A stretch of 64,000 nt of DNA from Embleya sp045207785 (GCF_045207785.1 NZ_CP108776.1:682001-746000); one strand, 5' to 3'; positions 41,524-49,986 are shown, counted from the first letter of the stretch. A program made the numbers and translations. The notes: generated from the sequence alone by a model not told the origin.

Positions 41524-42746
41524 CACGCGACCCGGGCCGCGTCGAGCGGGATCCGCAGCGCGACCTCGAACCCCCGGGCGTCCGCGCGGGGTCCGGCCGT
41601 CACGCTCCCACCGCACGCGGCGGCGCGCTCGCGGATGCCGATCAGCCCGTGGCCCCCGCCGGGCCGAGGCAGCCCACCGCGTCCATCGTCGGTAATGGTC
41701 ACCGTCATCGTGTCGTCGCCCCATTCGAGCCGCACGTGCACCGTCGTGGCGTGCGCGTGTCTGACCGCGTTGGTCAGCGCTTCCTGGACGACACGGTACG
41801 CGGCGATCTCCGCGTCCGAACGCAGCGGACGGCGGGTGCCGACGCTCTCGTACAGCACCCGCAGATCGGTCCGGCCGACCTCGGCGACCAGTTCGGCGAT
41901 GTTGGCGACGGTGGGCTGCGGCGCCCGCGCGGCGCACTCGTCCTCCTCCTTGAGCGTGCCCAGGATCCGGCGGAGCTGGACCATCGCGTCCCGCCCCGCG
42001 TCGGCGATCGCGTCGAACGCGGCCTCCGCACGGGCCGGATCGCTGCGCACGACCACCGGCCCGGCCTCGGCCTGGACAGTCATCAGGCTCACCGCGTGCG
42101 CCAGGATGTCGTGCATGTCCCGGGCGATCCGGGCCCGTTCGCGCGCGGCGGCCCGCGCCACCTCGGCGCTCGCCCGCCGGGCCTCCAGGTCCCGCTCGTG
42201 CTCCAGCCGCCGGGTGCGCTGCTCGATGCCCTCGATATACGCCTGGCGATGCCTGGTCGCCAGCCCGAACGCCGCCGCCGCGGTGAGTGCCAGGACGTCG
42301 AACGTGGCCATCTGGAACGGTTGGTGCTTGGCGTACTCGACGGCCAGCACGATCGGCAGGGTCAGCACCGCGACGGTGATCCGCTGCCACCGCCGACCGA
42401 TGGCGAAGACCGTGTAGATCGCGATCGTCATCCCGAACTGGAACGGCTGGCCGGGCCGATGGTGCAACGACACCGGGATCGTGGACATCGCGACCACGAT
42501 CGCGACGGTGAACGGCGCGCGACGCCGCCAGATCAGCGGGATCGCGGTGCCGGACAGGAGCAGGAACCCGAGCCGGTAGGGCGAGCGCCACCACACCAGG
42601 AACGGGAGCGACACGAGCAGCCATACGGTCAGCCCGATCATCAGGTCGAGCAGCCGCGGGTCGATCCGGCGCAGGATGTCCAGGGTGTGCCTGGCCCGCT
42701 CGCGGACGTGGTGGTCGGCGCCGTGCTCGGTGGGGTGGTCGGACAT
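41523..42746 (-). CDS. NarL-type sensor histidine kinase
   Basis: The protein has 407 aa. Several transmembrane helices occupy about 30-170 (LLDLMIGLTVWLLVSLPFLV and following). HisKA_3 box: RIARDMHDILAHAVSLMTVQ (His in DMHD). HATPase: VVQEALTNAVRHAHA and TDDGRGGLPRPGGGHGLIGI. The stimulus is unknown since the sensor is only membrane segments with short loops. It is translationally linked to the response regulator at 41523. Confidence 0.93.
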   Translation of the reverse strand: MSDHPTEHGADHHVRERARHTLDILRRIDPRLLDLMIGLTVWLLVSLPFLVWWRSPYRLGFLLLSGTAIPLIWRRRAPFTVAIVVAMSTIPVSLHHRPGQPFQFGMTIAIYTVFAIGRRWQRITVAVLTLPIVLAVEYAKHQPFQMATFDVLALTAAAAFGLATRHRQAYIEGIEQRTRRLEHERDLEARRASAEVARAAARERARIARDMHDILAHAVSLMTVQAEAGPVVVRSDPARAEAAFDAIADAGRDAMVQLRRILGTLKEEDECAARAPQPTVANIAELVAEVGRTDLRVLYESVGTRRPLRSDAEIAAYRVVQEALTNAVRHAHATTVHVRLEWGDDTMTVTITDDGRGGLPRPGGGHGLIGIRERAAACGGSVTAGPRADARGFEVALRIPLDAARVA

Positions 42747-42803
42747 GCGGCTTACTCCCGGTGGTGTGTTCCCGCCAGTGTCGCGGGTGCGCCCGTTCCA
42801 CCG

Positions 42804-42818
42804 CCTCGCTCGCGCGAG
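42804..42818. repeat. Copy 2 of the 15-bp palindromic repeat, upstream of the kinase gene
   Basis: CCTCGCTCGCGCGAG, identical to 40821-40835, lies 58 bp upstream of the kinase start. The two copies bracket the kinase/regulator operon. Confidence 0.55.
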
Positions 42819-42953
42819 GGATCTGCCGAAGTGGTCGGGCGGGGCGCGCCGGCCCCGTTCCCGGCTCGGCGAATCGGACGAATCAGGCCGCCGCCGGCGA
42901 ACGCGGCCCCCGATGGCATTTCGGGTACCGTCGCGTCTGGTACGACTGGTGCC

Positions 42954-43067
42954 ATGGCTACCGGCAACCGCTTCGTCCCCGACCCCGACCACCCGACCCG
43001 GGTGCCCGTGACGTGGTCGGCCGTCGCCGTCTCGGGCCCGACGGGGGCGGAGCCGTGCGGCCACTGA
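42954..43067 (+). CDS. Small 37-aa protein upstream of a MazF-like gene
   Basis: ATG 42954 to TGA 43067, with ATGNRFVPDPDHPTRVPVTW near the N-terminus. It overlaps the PemK/MazF-like gene by 13 bp, as expected for a coupled small partner or a leader. Too short for fold prediction; an antitoxin role is only suggested by position. Confidence 0.45.
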   Translation: MATGNRFVPDPDHPTRVPVTWSAVAVSGPTGAEPCGH

Positions 43068-43372
43068 AGCGGGGCCAGGTGTGGACGATTCCCACCGTCG
43101 GCCGGGAACGGACGTTCATGATCGTGCAGAACGACCATGTCGCCGCGCTGCATCCCGGCGCGGCGCTGTGCGCGCTGGTCGACACCATCGGCGACCGTCA
43201 GGAGTCCCTGGTCACGGTCCGGATCACCACGCCCGTCGAGGGCGTGGTGCTCGCCCCCGACCTGTACACGTCCCGGCACCGCCGCTTCGAACAGGGCACC
43301 TACCTGGGCGATGTGGCCCCGGAGGAGATGGAACGCGTGGACATCGCGCTGCGAGCCGTCCTGGGTCTGTGA
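43055..43372 (+). CDS. PemK/MazF-like protein
   Basis: The protein has 105 aa from a GTG at 43055. The start KRGQVWTIPTVGRERTFMIV and the end YLGDVAPEEMERVDIALRAV, then LGL, match the PemK/MazF toxin fold (strand opening, and the C-terminal helix ...RVDxALRxVLGL). Active-site residues are not conserved clearly enough to claim RNase activity. A 37-aa frame overlaps its start. Confidence 0.7.
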   Translation: MRPLKRGQVWTIPTVGRERTFMIVQNDHVAALHPGAALCALVDTIGDRQESLVTVRITTPVEGVVLAPDLYTSRHRRFEQGTYLGDVAPEEMERVDIALRAVLGL

Positions 43373-43444
43373 CCCCGGACGACCCGGCGCGACTCGGCGC
43401 GCATTCGGCGCAACTCGGCGCGGATCAGCGCGAATCAGCCTGAA

Positions 43445-44863
43445 TCAGCGCGGCAGCGTGATCCGGAAGGTCGTGCGGCCCGGTTCGGAGAAGACCGCGA
43501 CGCTGCCGGCGTGGCGTTGCACGATGATCCGGTAGGAGATGTCCAGGCCGAGCCCGGTTCCTTCGCCGAGGGTCTTGGTGGTGAAGAACGGCTCGAAGAT
43601 CCGGTCCTGGATGTCGCGCGGGATGCCGGGGCCGGTGTCCTCGATCTCGATCACCACCGAGACCGGGTCGGAACTCGCCCGCAGGGTCAGCGTGCCCTCG
43701 CCGGCCATCGCGTCGGCGGCGTTGTCGATCAGGTTGGTCCACACCTGGTTGAGCTCGGCCGGGTAGGCCTGGATCCGCGGCAGGTCGGCGGCGTAGTCGC
43801 GCTCGATCCGGATGTCGCGCAGCGGACCCGCGAGCATCGCGACCGTGCTGTCCAGGCCCTTGCGCAGGTCGGTTTCCTGGTACGGGGCGCGGTCCATCTG
43901 GGTGTACTGCCCGGCGGCGGCCAGGAGTTCGGTGATCCGGCCGAGCGCGTCGGCGACCTCGTCCAGCAGCGCCTCGCCCTCCAGGGTCGCCGCGAGCCAG
44001 CTCAGTCCCGGTCGCGCGGCCGGGCCCAGGGCCGCGCCCGCTGCCCGCGCCCAGTCCTCGTACAGGCCCACGTGCACGAACGCCGGCGCGGTGTCGTACG
44101 CCTCCGGGATGCCCAAGTCCTCGAAGAACTCGGCCACTTCGTCGGTCCGGTCGGAGAACTCCAGCGGGCGCAGCCGCGGCGGCTCGACCTCGCGGTGTGC
44201 CAACACGTCGTCCTGTAGCCGGGCCAGCGCCTGTATCGCGGCGGCGTCGGCGCCCGCCTCGGCCAGTTCGGCACGGGCGCGGCGCAGTTCGCCGAGCCGG
44301 CCGCGCAGCCCCGCGGCGGCCCGCTCGGCCGCCGCGGCCGGGTTGCCCAACTCGTGGGTGAGCCCGGCGGTGAGCGTGCCGAGCGCGATCATCCGCTCGC
44401 GCTGGCCGACCGCGTCCCGATTGCGCTGCCCGCCCAGGAACATGCCCGCCACGAGGTGCGCGGCCATCGGGAACCACTCGGTGAACGCCTGCGCCAGTTC
44501 GCCGGCCGGCAGCACGAAGAAGGTCGAGTCGGTGTGCGTGCGCGCGGTGTTGCCGTACGCGTGCGCGGCCGGCGTGTCGCCGTCGCCGTTCAGGGCCAGG
44601 GCCGCGCCGACGTACGCGCCGCGCATCGACGAGCGGTGCACCTCCAACTCGCCGCCGCGGACGACCCGGTTCATGGTGACCTCGCCGGTCAGCAGCACGA
44701 AGAAGCACTCGCCGGGGTCGCCCTCGTTGTAGAGCGTCGTGTTGGCCGGGAACGCCTTGACCTTGCCGTGCTCGCACAGCCAGTTCAGGTGCTCGTCGGC
44801 GAGCTTCTCGAACAGGAAGAGCGTGCGCAGTTCCTCGGGCGGCAGCGCGTCGCACACGCTCAT
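43445..44863 (-). CDS. Histidine kinase with N-terminal cyclic-nucleotide-binding-type domain
   Basis: The protein has 472 aa. Residues about 12-135 form a cNMP/CRP-type beta-roll (FLFEKLADEHLNWLCEHGKV, TLYNEGDPGECFFVLLTGEV). The kinase core has GTLTAGLTHELGNPAAAAE (His in HELxNP, near 165), N-box NQVWTNLIDNAADAMAGEGT, and G-boxes IEDTGPGIP and GEGTGLGLDISYRIIV. It has no transmembrane segment, so it is a cytosolic sensor. ATG 44863 overlaps by 4 bp the stop of the receiver/TrxR-like fusion, so the two are made together. A tandem GCTGATT-type repeat follows the stop. Confidence 0.92.
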   Translation of the reverse strand: MSVCDALPPEELRTLFLFEKLADEHLNWLCEHGKVKAFPANTTLYNEGDPGECFFVLLTGEVTMNRVVRGGELEVHRSSMRGAYVGAALALNGDGDTPAAHAYGNTARTHTDSTFFVLPAGELAQAFTEWFPMAAHLVAGMFLGGQRNRDAVGQRERMIALGTLTAGLTHELGNPAAAAERAAAGLRGRLGELRRARAELAEAGADAAAIQALARLQDDVLAHREVEPPRLRPLEFSDRTDEVAEFFEDLGIPEAYDTAPAFVHVGLYEDWARAAGAALGPAARPGLSWLAATLEGEALLDEVADALGRITELLAAAGQYTQMDRAPYQETDLRKGLDSTVAMLAGPLRDIRIERDYAADLPRIQAYPAELNQVWTNLIDNAADAMAGEGTLTLRASSDPVSVVIEIEDTGPGIPRDIQDRIFEPFFTTKTLGEGTGLGLDISYRIIVQRHAGSVAVFSEPGRTTFRITLPR

Positions 44864-46551
44864 CGGGAGCCCTCCTTCGCCGGGGTCCGGGTGCCCAGGG
44901 TGTCGAGGTAGCGGTGCACGAGCATGACCGTCATGGCGCCCTCGCCGACCGCCGACGCGACCCGCTTGACCGACGCCGCGCGCGAGTCGCCCGCGGCGAA
45001 CACGCCCGGCACCGCGGTCTCCTGGATGAACGGCGGGCGGGCCCAGCCGTCGAGCTCGCCGTCGCAGTCCTCGACCAGTTCGCCGCCGGTGAGGATGTAG
45101 CCGTCGTCGTCGCGGCGCACGCCGCTGCCCTCCAGCCACGTGGTGCGCGGGCTGGCGCCGATGAAGACGAACAGCCAGGACGCGGGGACGGTCTCCTCCT
45201 TGCCCGAGTCGCGATCGCGCAGGGTGAGTTCGCGCAGCCGGTTGGTACCGTGCGCCCGGGTGATCTCGGTGCGCACGCGCACCTCGACGTTGGGGATCTG
45301 CGCGAGCTGCTCGATCAGGTAGTGCGACATGGAGGCTTCCAGGCCCGCGCCGCGGACCAGGATGATCACCCGGCGGGCGTAGCGGGCGAAGAACACCGCG
45401 GCCTGCCCGGCCGAGTTGGCCGCGCCGACGATGTACACGTCCTGGTCGCGGGTGTCGGGGCCGGTGGTCAGCGCGGCGCCGTAGTAGACGCCGCGGTCGG
45501 TCAGTTCGGCCAGGCCGGGCGCGTCCAGGGTGCGGTAGGACACGCCCGTCGCGAGCACGATCGCGTGGCCCTTGGCGACCACGTCGCCGTCGCAGGAGAC
45601 GGAGCGGACGTCACCGTCCACGATCAGGCCGGTGACGTCGCGCGTGCTGACTATCTCCGCGCCGAACTTGAGCGCCTGGCGGCGCGCGCGGCCGATGAAC
45701 TGCGAGCCGGAGATGCCGTCCGGGAAGCCGAGGTAGTTCTCGATCCGCGAACTCTGCCCGGCCTGCCCGCCGGTGGCCTGGCGTTCGACGAGCAGCGTGC
45801 GCAGTCCCTCGCTGGCCGCGTACACGGCGGCGCCCAGTCCCGCCGGGCCGCCGCCGACGATCACCACGTCGTACAGGTCGCCGGTCGGCGTCACGGACAG
45901 GCCGACGTACTCGGCCAGTTCGCCCTTGGACGGGGCACGCAGGACGGTGGAGTCGGGCGCGATCACGACCGGCACGTCGGCCTCGGTGGTGCCGGTCTCG
46001 CGCAGCAGCCGGCGGGCCTCGGCCTGGGTGACGTCGTACCAGCGGTAGGGCACACCGTTGTTGGCGAGGAAGTCGCGCAACTCGAAGGACGGCGCGGAGA
46101 AGCGCGCGCCGATCACCGTGGCCCAGCTCTCGTCCGGCACCGGCGCGGTCTCCCACGCGGTGATCAGCGAGTCCAGGACCGGGTAGAGCCGTTCCTCCGG
46201 TGGGTCCCACGGCTTGAGCAGGTAGTGGTCGATGTCCACGTCGTTGATCGCCCGGATCGCCGCGCCGGTGTCCGCGTACGCGGTCAGCAGGACGCGTTTG
46301 GCGCGCGGGTACAGGTGCGCGGCCTGTTCGAGGAAGGCGACGCCGTCCATCTGCGGCATCCGCTGGTCGGCGATCAGCACCGCGACGTCCTCGCCGCGCT
46401 CGTGCAGTTCGGCCAGCGCCTCCAGCGCCTGGTCGCCCGATTCGGCGCGGACGACGCGGTGCCGGTCGCCGTACTGTCGCCGCAGGTCACGGGCGACGGC
46501 ACGGGAGACCGCCGGGTCGTCGTCGACGGTCAGCAAGACGGGCTTGTCCAC
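44860..46551 (-). CDS. Receiver-glutaredoxin-like-thioredoxin-reductase-like fusion flavoprotein
   Basis: The protein has 563 aa from a GTG at 46551 with AAGGA upstream. Residues 1-125: receiver domain, TVDDDPAVSRAVARDLRR, phosphoacceptor D62 in ADQRMPQMDG, K113 in LLKPWD. Residues about 143-222: glutaredoxin-like segment, with SAPS (152-155) at the place of the CPxC pair, followed by FLANNGVPYRWYDV. Residues about 225-563: TrxR-type FAD/NAD domains, with VVIVGGGPAGLGAAVYAASE, the later GAANSAGQAAVF, and FAAGDSRAASVKRVASAVGE. The redox pair CATC of thioredoxin reductase is replaced by a YYGAA segment (about 356-360), so disulfide reduction is unlikely. It probably binds FAD and NAD(P)H as a redox-state reader. 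Role unknown. Confidence 0.9.
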   Translation of the reverse strand: MDKPVLLTVDDDPAVSRAVARDLRRQYGDRHRVVRAESGDQALEALAELHERGEDVAVLIADQRMPQMDGVAFLEQAAHLYPRAKRVLLTAYADTGAAIRAINDVDIDHYLLKPWDPPEERLYPVLDSLITAWETAPVPDESWATVIGARFSAPSFELRDFLANNGVPYRWYDVTQAEARRLLRETGTTEADVPVVIAPDSTVLRAPSKGELAEYVGLSVTPTGDLYDVVIVGGGPAGLGAAVYAASEGLRTLLVERQATGGQAGQSSRIENYLGFPDGISGSQFIGRARRQALKFGAEIVSTRDVTGLIVDGDVRSVSCDGDVVAKGHAIVLATGVSYRTLDAPGLAELTDRGVYYGAALTTGPDTRDQDVYIVGAANSAGQAAVFFARYARRVIILVRGAGLEASMSHYLIEQLAQIPNVEVRVRTEITRAHGTNRLRELTLRDRDSGKEETVPASWLFVFIGASPRTTWLEGSGVRRDDDGYILTGGELVEDCDGELDGWARPPFIQETAVPGVFAAGDSRAASVKRVASAVGEGAMTVMLVHRYLDTLGTRTPAKEGSR

Positions 46552-46685
46552 GGATGTCCTTACGGGATGGGCGGAGCACGGAAGGGGACGACTGCCCGAA
46601 ACCGGCCGCGGCCATGCGCCGGGCAGTGCGTCCGCCACGTTATCCTCCCGGCCGAACCCGCAGGTGGGGAGTGTCGTGCCTGCCG

Positions 46686-47369
46686 TCAGGGCGCGTGCCC
46701 GCCGACGATGCCGCTCTCGTACGCGAGGATCGCGGCCTGAACCCGGTTGCGTACGCCCAGGCGGGCCAGGATGGCGCTGACGTGCGTCTTGACCGTGCCC
46801 TCGACCAGGTGCAGGCGCTGGGCGATCTCCAGGTTGGACAGGCCCTCGCCGACCAGGGCCAACACCTCGCGCTCGCGGGCGGTCAGCAGGGCCACCCGCG
46901 CGCCGCCGTCGGAATCGCGGACGGGTCGGGTCGGGGCCCGGTGGGCGATCACCCGCTTGGCCACCTGCGGGGACAGGTACGCGCCGCCCTCGGCGGCCGC
47001 CTTGACGCCCGCGATCAGCTCGCGCGGGTCGCCGGACTTGAGCAGGAAGCCGGTGGCCCCGCTGTCGAGGGCGGTGGAGATGTAGGCGTCCTCGCCGAAC
47101 GTCGTCAGGATCACCACGGCGGTCTCGGGCACCACCCGGCGCAGCTCGGCGGTCGCCGCGAGGCCGTCCATGTTCGGCATCCGAATGTCCATCAGGGCCA
47201 CGTCCGGGCGGAACCTGCGGGCCTGTTCGACCGCCTCGCGACCGTCGGCGGCCTCGGCGACCACCTCGATCTCGGGGTCGGCGGCCAGGACCAGGTGGAC
47301 GCCGGCGCGAATCAGCCGTTCGTCCTCGGCGAGCAGGACTCGGATCCTGGGCCGTTCGGTGGTGCTCAA
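46686..47369 (-). CDS. NarL/LuxR-type response regulator
   Basis: The protein has 227 aa from a TTG at 47369 (AAGGAG 5 nt upstream). Receiver: VLLAEDERLIRAGVHLVLAA, Asp in VALMDIRMPNMDG, Lys in GFLLKSGDPREL. LuxR HTH: LTAREREVLALVGEGLSNLE, then VEGTVKTHVSAILARLG. Pairs with the kinase ending at 47468. Lies 134 bp upstream of the fusion flavoprotein on the same strand, so the four genes 48970-43445 may share transcription. Confidence 0.92.
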   Translation of the reverse strand: MSTTERPRIRVLLAEDERLIRAGVHLVLAADPEIEVVAEAADGREAVEQARRFRPDVALMDIRMPNMDGLAATAELRRVVPETAVVILTTFGEDAYISTALDSGATGFLLKSGDPRELIAGVKAAAEGGAYLSPQVAKRVIAHRAPTRPVRDSDGGARVALLTAREREVLALVGEGLSNLEIAQRLHLVEGTVKTHVSAILARLGVRNRVQAAILAYESGIVGGHAP

Positions 47370-47467
47370 CGCTGCTCCTTGGGGATGGGGCGGGGATCCG
47401 GGCGGATCGGGCGGATCGGGTGGATCCGATGGAAGTCGTGGGATCCGTGGGGAAGTCGGGCCGGTCG

Positions 47468-48970
47468 TCAGGGTCGGGTCGCGTCGCGTCGTCGTTCGAG
47501 CGGGACGACGTCCTTGGCCACCAGCACGTCGTGTGCGAAGCACAGCCGGAACACGCGGCTGGGGAAGACATCGCCGTTGGTGTAGTACTCGCAGCGCGCG
47601 TCGGCGGGGATCGGCGGCTCGCTCTCGGGGCGGTCCCGGTACTGGTCGTCCGGCAGCGTCGCGGCCAGCTCCGCGCGGGTCTGGCCGATCCGCATCCGGT
47701 CGTAGTCCTCCGGGGCCACGGCCGCGCCCGTGGTGGAGAACGCGTACGCGGACGCGGCCAGGACCACCCCGGCGCCGGTCCACGCCAGCGCCTTGACGAA
47801 GCCGCGGCGCAGTCGGCGGCCCTGCTCGAACCGGCCCGCGGCGGTGTCCGGGCTCGCGGGCGCGGCGTGGTGCGGGAGGCGGGCCACGACGCGGAAGCCG
47901 TCGTCGGTCGGGGCGGCGTCCAGGGTGCCGCCCAGGAGCCGGGCCCGCTCGCGCATGCCGACCAGGCCGTAGCCGCTGCCGGTGGGGGCGACGTCGCCGA
48001 CGCGGACGGCGGGGCCGTTCGCGACCTCGACGGTGCTGAGGTCGCCCACGTGGGTGACAGTGACCCGGACCACCGCGCCCGGCGCGTGCTTGGCCGCGTT
48101 GGTCAGCGACTCCTGCGCGATCCGGTGCACCGCGAGGGCCACCATCGGCGGGATCGGGGTCGGCTGTGCCGGCACGACCGTGTACCGCACCACCATCCCC
48201 GACGCCCGGCACCGTTCGACGAGCGCGGCCGGGTCCTCGTGGACCGGATCCGCGGGCGCCGACTCGTCGCTCTCGCGCAGCACGCCGATGATCTCGTGCA
48301 GGCGCTGGGTCGCGGCCCCGGCGCCGGCCCGCAGCTCGCCGGCCCGTTCGCGCTGCTCCTCGCCCAGCGTGCGGTCGAGTTCGAACGCGGCGGCGCGCAG
48401 CGCGAGCAGGCTCAGGTCGTGGCCGAGCGAGTCGTGCATGTCCTGCGCGATCCGGGCCCGCTCGCGCAGCCGGGTCCGCTCCTCGACCAGGTCCCGCTCG
48501 CGTTCGAGCCGGGCGGCCCGCTCCCAGCCGCGCTCGTGCAGCGCGACCCACTGGTGCCGGTAGCGGCCGACCAGCCAGGGCAGCACGGCGAGCATGAGCA
48601 GCTCGGCGGGCAGCACCGCGAACTCGGTCGGCAGCGGATCCTCGATCCACGCCCCCACCAGCGCCGGCACGATCAGCGCGGCGAGCCGGCCGGGCAGGCC
48701 GGGGCCGTCCGTGGACCGCCGTCCCGCGAGGAACGCGGCGAGCACGACGGCGGCGTAGAACCGGGGCTCGCCCTGGGCGAGGAAGACGGTGACGGTGACG
48801 GCCGCGGGCGGATACATCCGGCCGAGCACGGCCGCCGCGCCGAGCCCGATCGCGAATGTCGCGGCGTGTGCGGAGGAGATCGGCAGCGGCGAGTTGACCG
48901 TCAGCATGCCGACCGCGACCAGGGACCACAGGGCCAGGTCACCGGCCCAGGCGGCGGGGGTTGTGCGCAT
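47468..48970 (-). CDS. NarL-type histidine kinase with an extra C-terminal membrane/SmpA-like module
   Basis: The protein has 500 aa. An N-terminal membrane domain of several helices (about 1-135) precedes HisKA_3 with RIAQDMHDSLGHDLSLLALR and HATPase with IAQESLTNAAKHAPG and GSGYGLVGMRERARLLGG. Beyond the usual end (about 370) there is another transmembrane helix (FVKALAWTGAGVVLAASAYA) and about 80 residues with IGQTRAELAATLPDDQ and CEYYTNGDVFPSRVFRLCFA, reminiscent of SmpA/BamE-like beta folds. This tail would lie outside the membrane. Confidence 0.88.
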   Translation of the reverse strand: MRTTPAAWAGDLALWSLVAVGMLTVNSPLPISSAHAATFAIGLGAAAVLGRMYPPAAVTVTVFLAQGEPRFYAAVVLAAFLAGRRSTDGPGLPGRLAALIVPALVGAWIEDPLPTEFAVLPAELLMLAVLPWLVGRYRHQWVALHERGWERAARLERERDLVEERTRLRERARIAQDMHDSLGHDLSLLALRAAAFELDRTLGEEQRERAGELRAGAGAATQRLHEIIGVLRESDESAPADPVHEDPAALVERCRASGMVVRYTVVPAQPTPIPPMVALAVHRIAQESLTNAAKHAPGAVVRVTVTHVGDLSTVEVANGPAVRVGDVAPTGSGYGLVGMRERARLLGGTLDAAPTDDGFRVVARLPHHAAPASPDTAAGRFEQGRRLRRGFVKALAWTGAGVVLAASAYAFSTTGAAVAPEDYDRMRIGQTRAELAATLPDDQYRDRPESEPPIPADARCEYYTNGDVFPSRVFRLCFAHDVLVAKDVVPLERRRDATRP

Positions 48971-49054
48971 GTCCCAGACGGTAGCGAGCCCCGTCGCGAC
49001 GACACCTCTGTCGAAAGTCCCGGACTTACCCTGCTGGCGCGCCGCCAAGACGCC

Positions 49055-49060
49055 TAACGT
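49055..49060 (+). promoter_or_regulatory. -10 element for a probably leaderless small gene
   Basis: TAACGT (TAnnnT) ends 7 bp before ATG 49067, and there is no Shine-Dalgarno. Confidence 0.4.
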
Positions 49061-49066
49061 GGCGCT

Positions 49067-49327
49067 ATGTCCGAGAATCGGCGGCCGCCGCATCGCGAGA
49101 CCGTGCAGGCGTTGGTCGGGGTGACCGTGATCGTGATCGGTCTGGTGGTGACCCTCGTCCTGCACTTCACGCACGACTCGGACGGGCCGCACCCGACCCC
49201 GGTCCCGGTGTCGATCAGCCCCACCGAGACCGCGTCCACCGCACCCCATGTGCCGGGCGCGAGCGGGGAAACCGGGGCACCGTGCTGCGGGCCGCCGGCG
49301 CCGGCGGCCCTGGGCGGCACGCCCTGA
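49067..49327 (+). CDS. Small single-pass membrane protein
   Basis: The protein has 86 aa. A transmembrane helix (LVGVTVIVIGLVVTLVLHF) follows a short basic N-terminus. The outer part is Pro/Thr/Ser-rich with adjacent Cys (GAPCCGPP). Function not known. Divergent from the kinase at 48970. Confidence 0.6.
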   Translation: MSENRRPPHRETVQALVGVTVIVIGLVVTLVLHFTHDSDGPHPTPVPVSISPTETASTAPHVPGASGETGAPCCGPPAPAALGGTP

Positions 49328-49351
49328 GATCGGGCGACACACCCCGAAATA

Positions 49352-49397
49352 TTGCAGAGGATTCTTTGCAGAGAGTCCTTTGCAGAGAAGTCTCTGC
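49352..49397 (+). promoter_or_regulatory. Three-copy 14-bp TTGCAGAG direct repeat plus palindrome: ArsR operator candidate
   Basis: TTGCAGAG recurs at 49352, 49366 and 49380 with a strict 14-bp period. The third copy also forms GCAGAGA-AG-TCTCTGC (49382-49397), a perfect 7-bp inverted repeat. TATTAG (49399-49404) is a likely -10 for the gene at 49414. Confidence 0.7.
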
Positions 49398-49413
49398 CTA
49401 TTAGAGTCGGGGC

Positions 49414-49986
49414 ATGCCCAATCCACTCCCGCGGATGGACGCCCGCAGCCTGCGTGGCCTCGCCCACCCGCTGCGCATGCGCATAGTCGAACTCCTCAAG
49501 CTGGACGGCCCCGCCACCGCCACCCACCTCGCCGCGCGACTCGGCGAGAGCACCGGCACGGTCAGCTGGCACCTGCGCACCCTGGCCGAGCACGGCTTCA
49601 TCGAGGACGACCCCGACCGCGGCACCAAGCGCGAGCGCTGGTGGCGAGCCGTCTACAACCCGCGACAGCTGAACACCAGCGACTTCCGTGACGACCCGGC
49701 CACGAGCGGCGCGCTGGCCGTGTTCGAGGACGAGTCCCTGCGGCAACAGGCCGAGCGGATGGTCGCCACGTACGGCGACGCCCAGGAGATGGGCCCGGAA
49801 TGGGTACGCGCCCGGTCCGTCTCGGACTGGAGCGGCGTGCGCCTGACGGCCGATCAGCTCGCCGAGCTCAACGACCGCGTGGTCGCGCTCGTGAGCGAGT
49901 ACACGCAGGCACCGGAGCAGCCCGGCGCGGTCACGGTCGTGCTCCAGTACCAGTCCCTTCCGCGCCGATCCGAGGAACCGACATGA
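49414..49986 (+). CDS. ArsR-family (winged HTH) regulator
   Basis: The protein has 190 aa. DNA-binding region: RSLRGLAHPLRMRIVELLKL, then TATHLAARLGESTGTVSWHL and RTLAEHGFIEDD. No metal-binding Cys motif of the classical ArsR type is seen, so it probably senses a small molecule. Its TGA overlaps the MFS start (ATGA), making a coupled pair. The operator candidate in front implies autoregulation. Confidence 0.92.
   Translation: MPNPLPRMDARSLRGLAHPLRMRIVELLKLDGPATATHLAARLGESTGTVSWHLRTLAEHGFIEDDPDRGTKRERWWRAVYNPRQLNTSDFRDDPATSGALAVFEDESLRQQAERMVATYGDAQEMGPEWVRARSVSDWSGVRLTADQLAELNDRVVALVSEYTQAPEQPGAVTVVLQYQSLPRRSEEPT

Noticed and set aside
44860..46551. Ordinary thioredoxin reductase
   Set aside because: The redox CxxC is missing and a receiver domain is fused, so the standard name would mislead.
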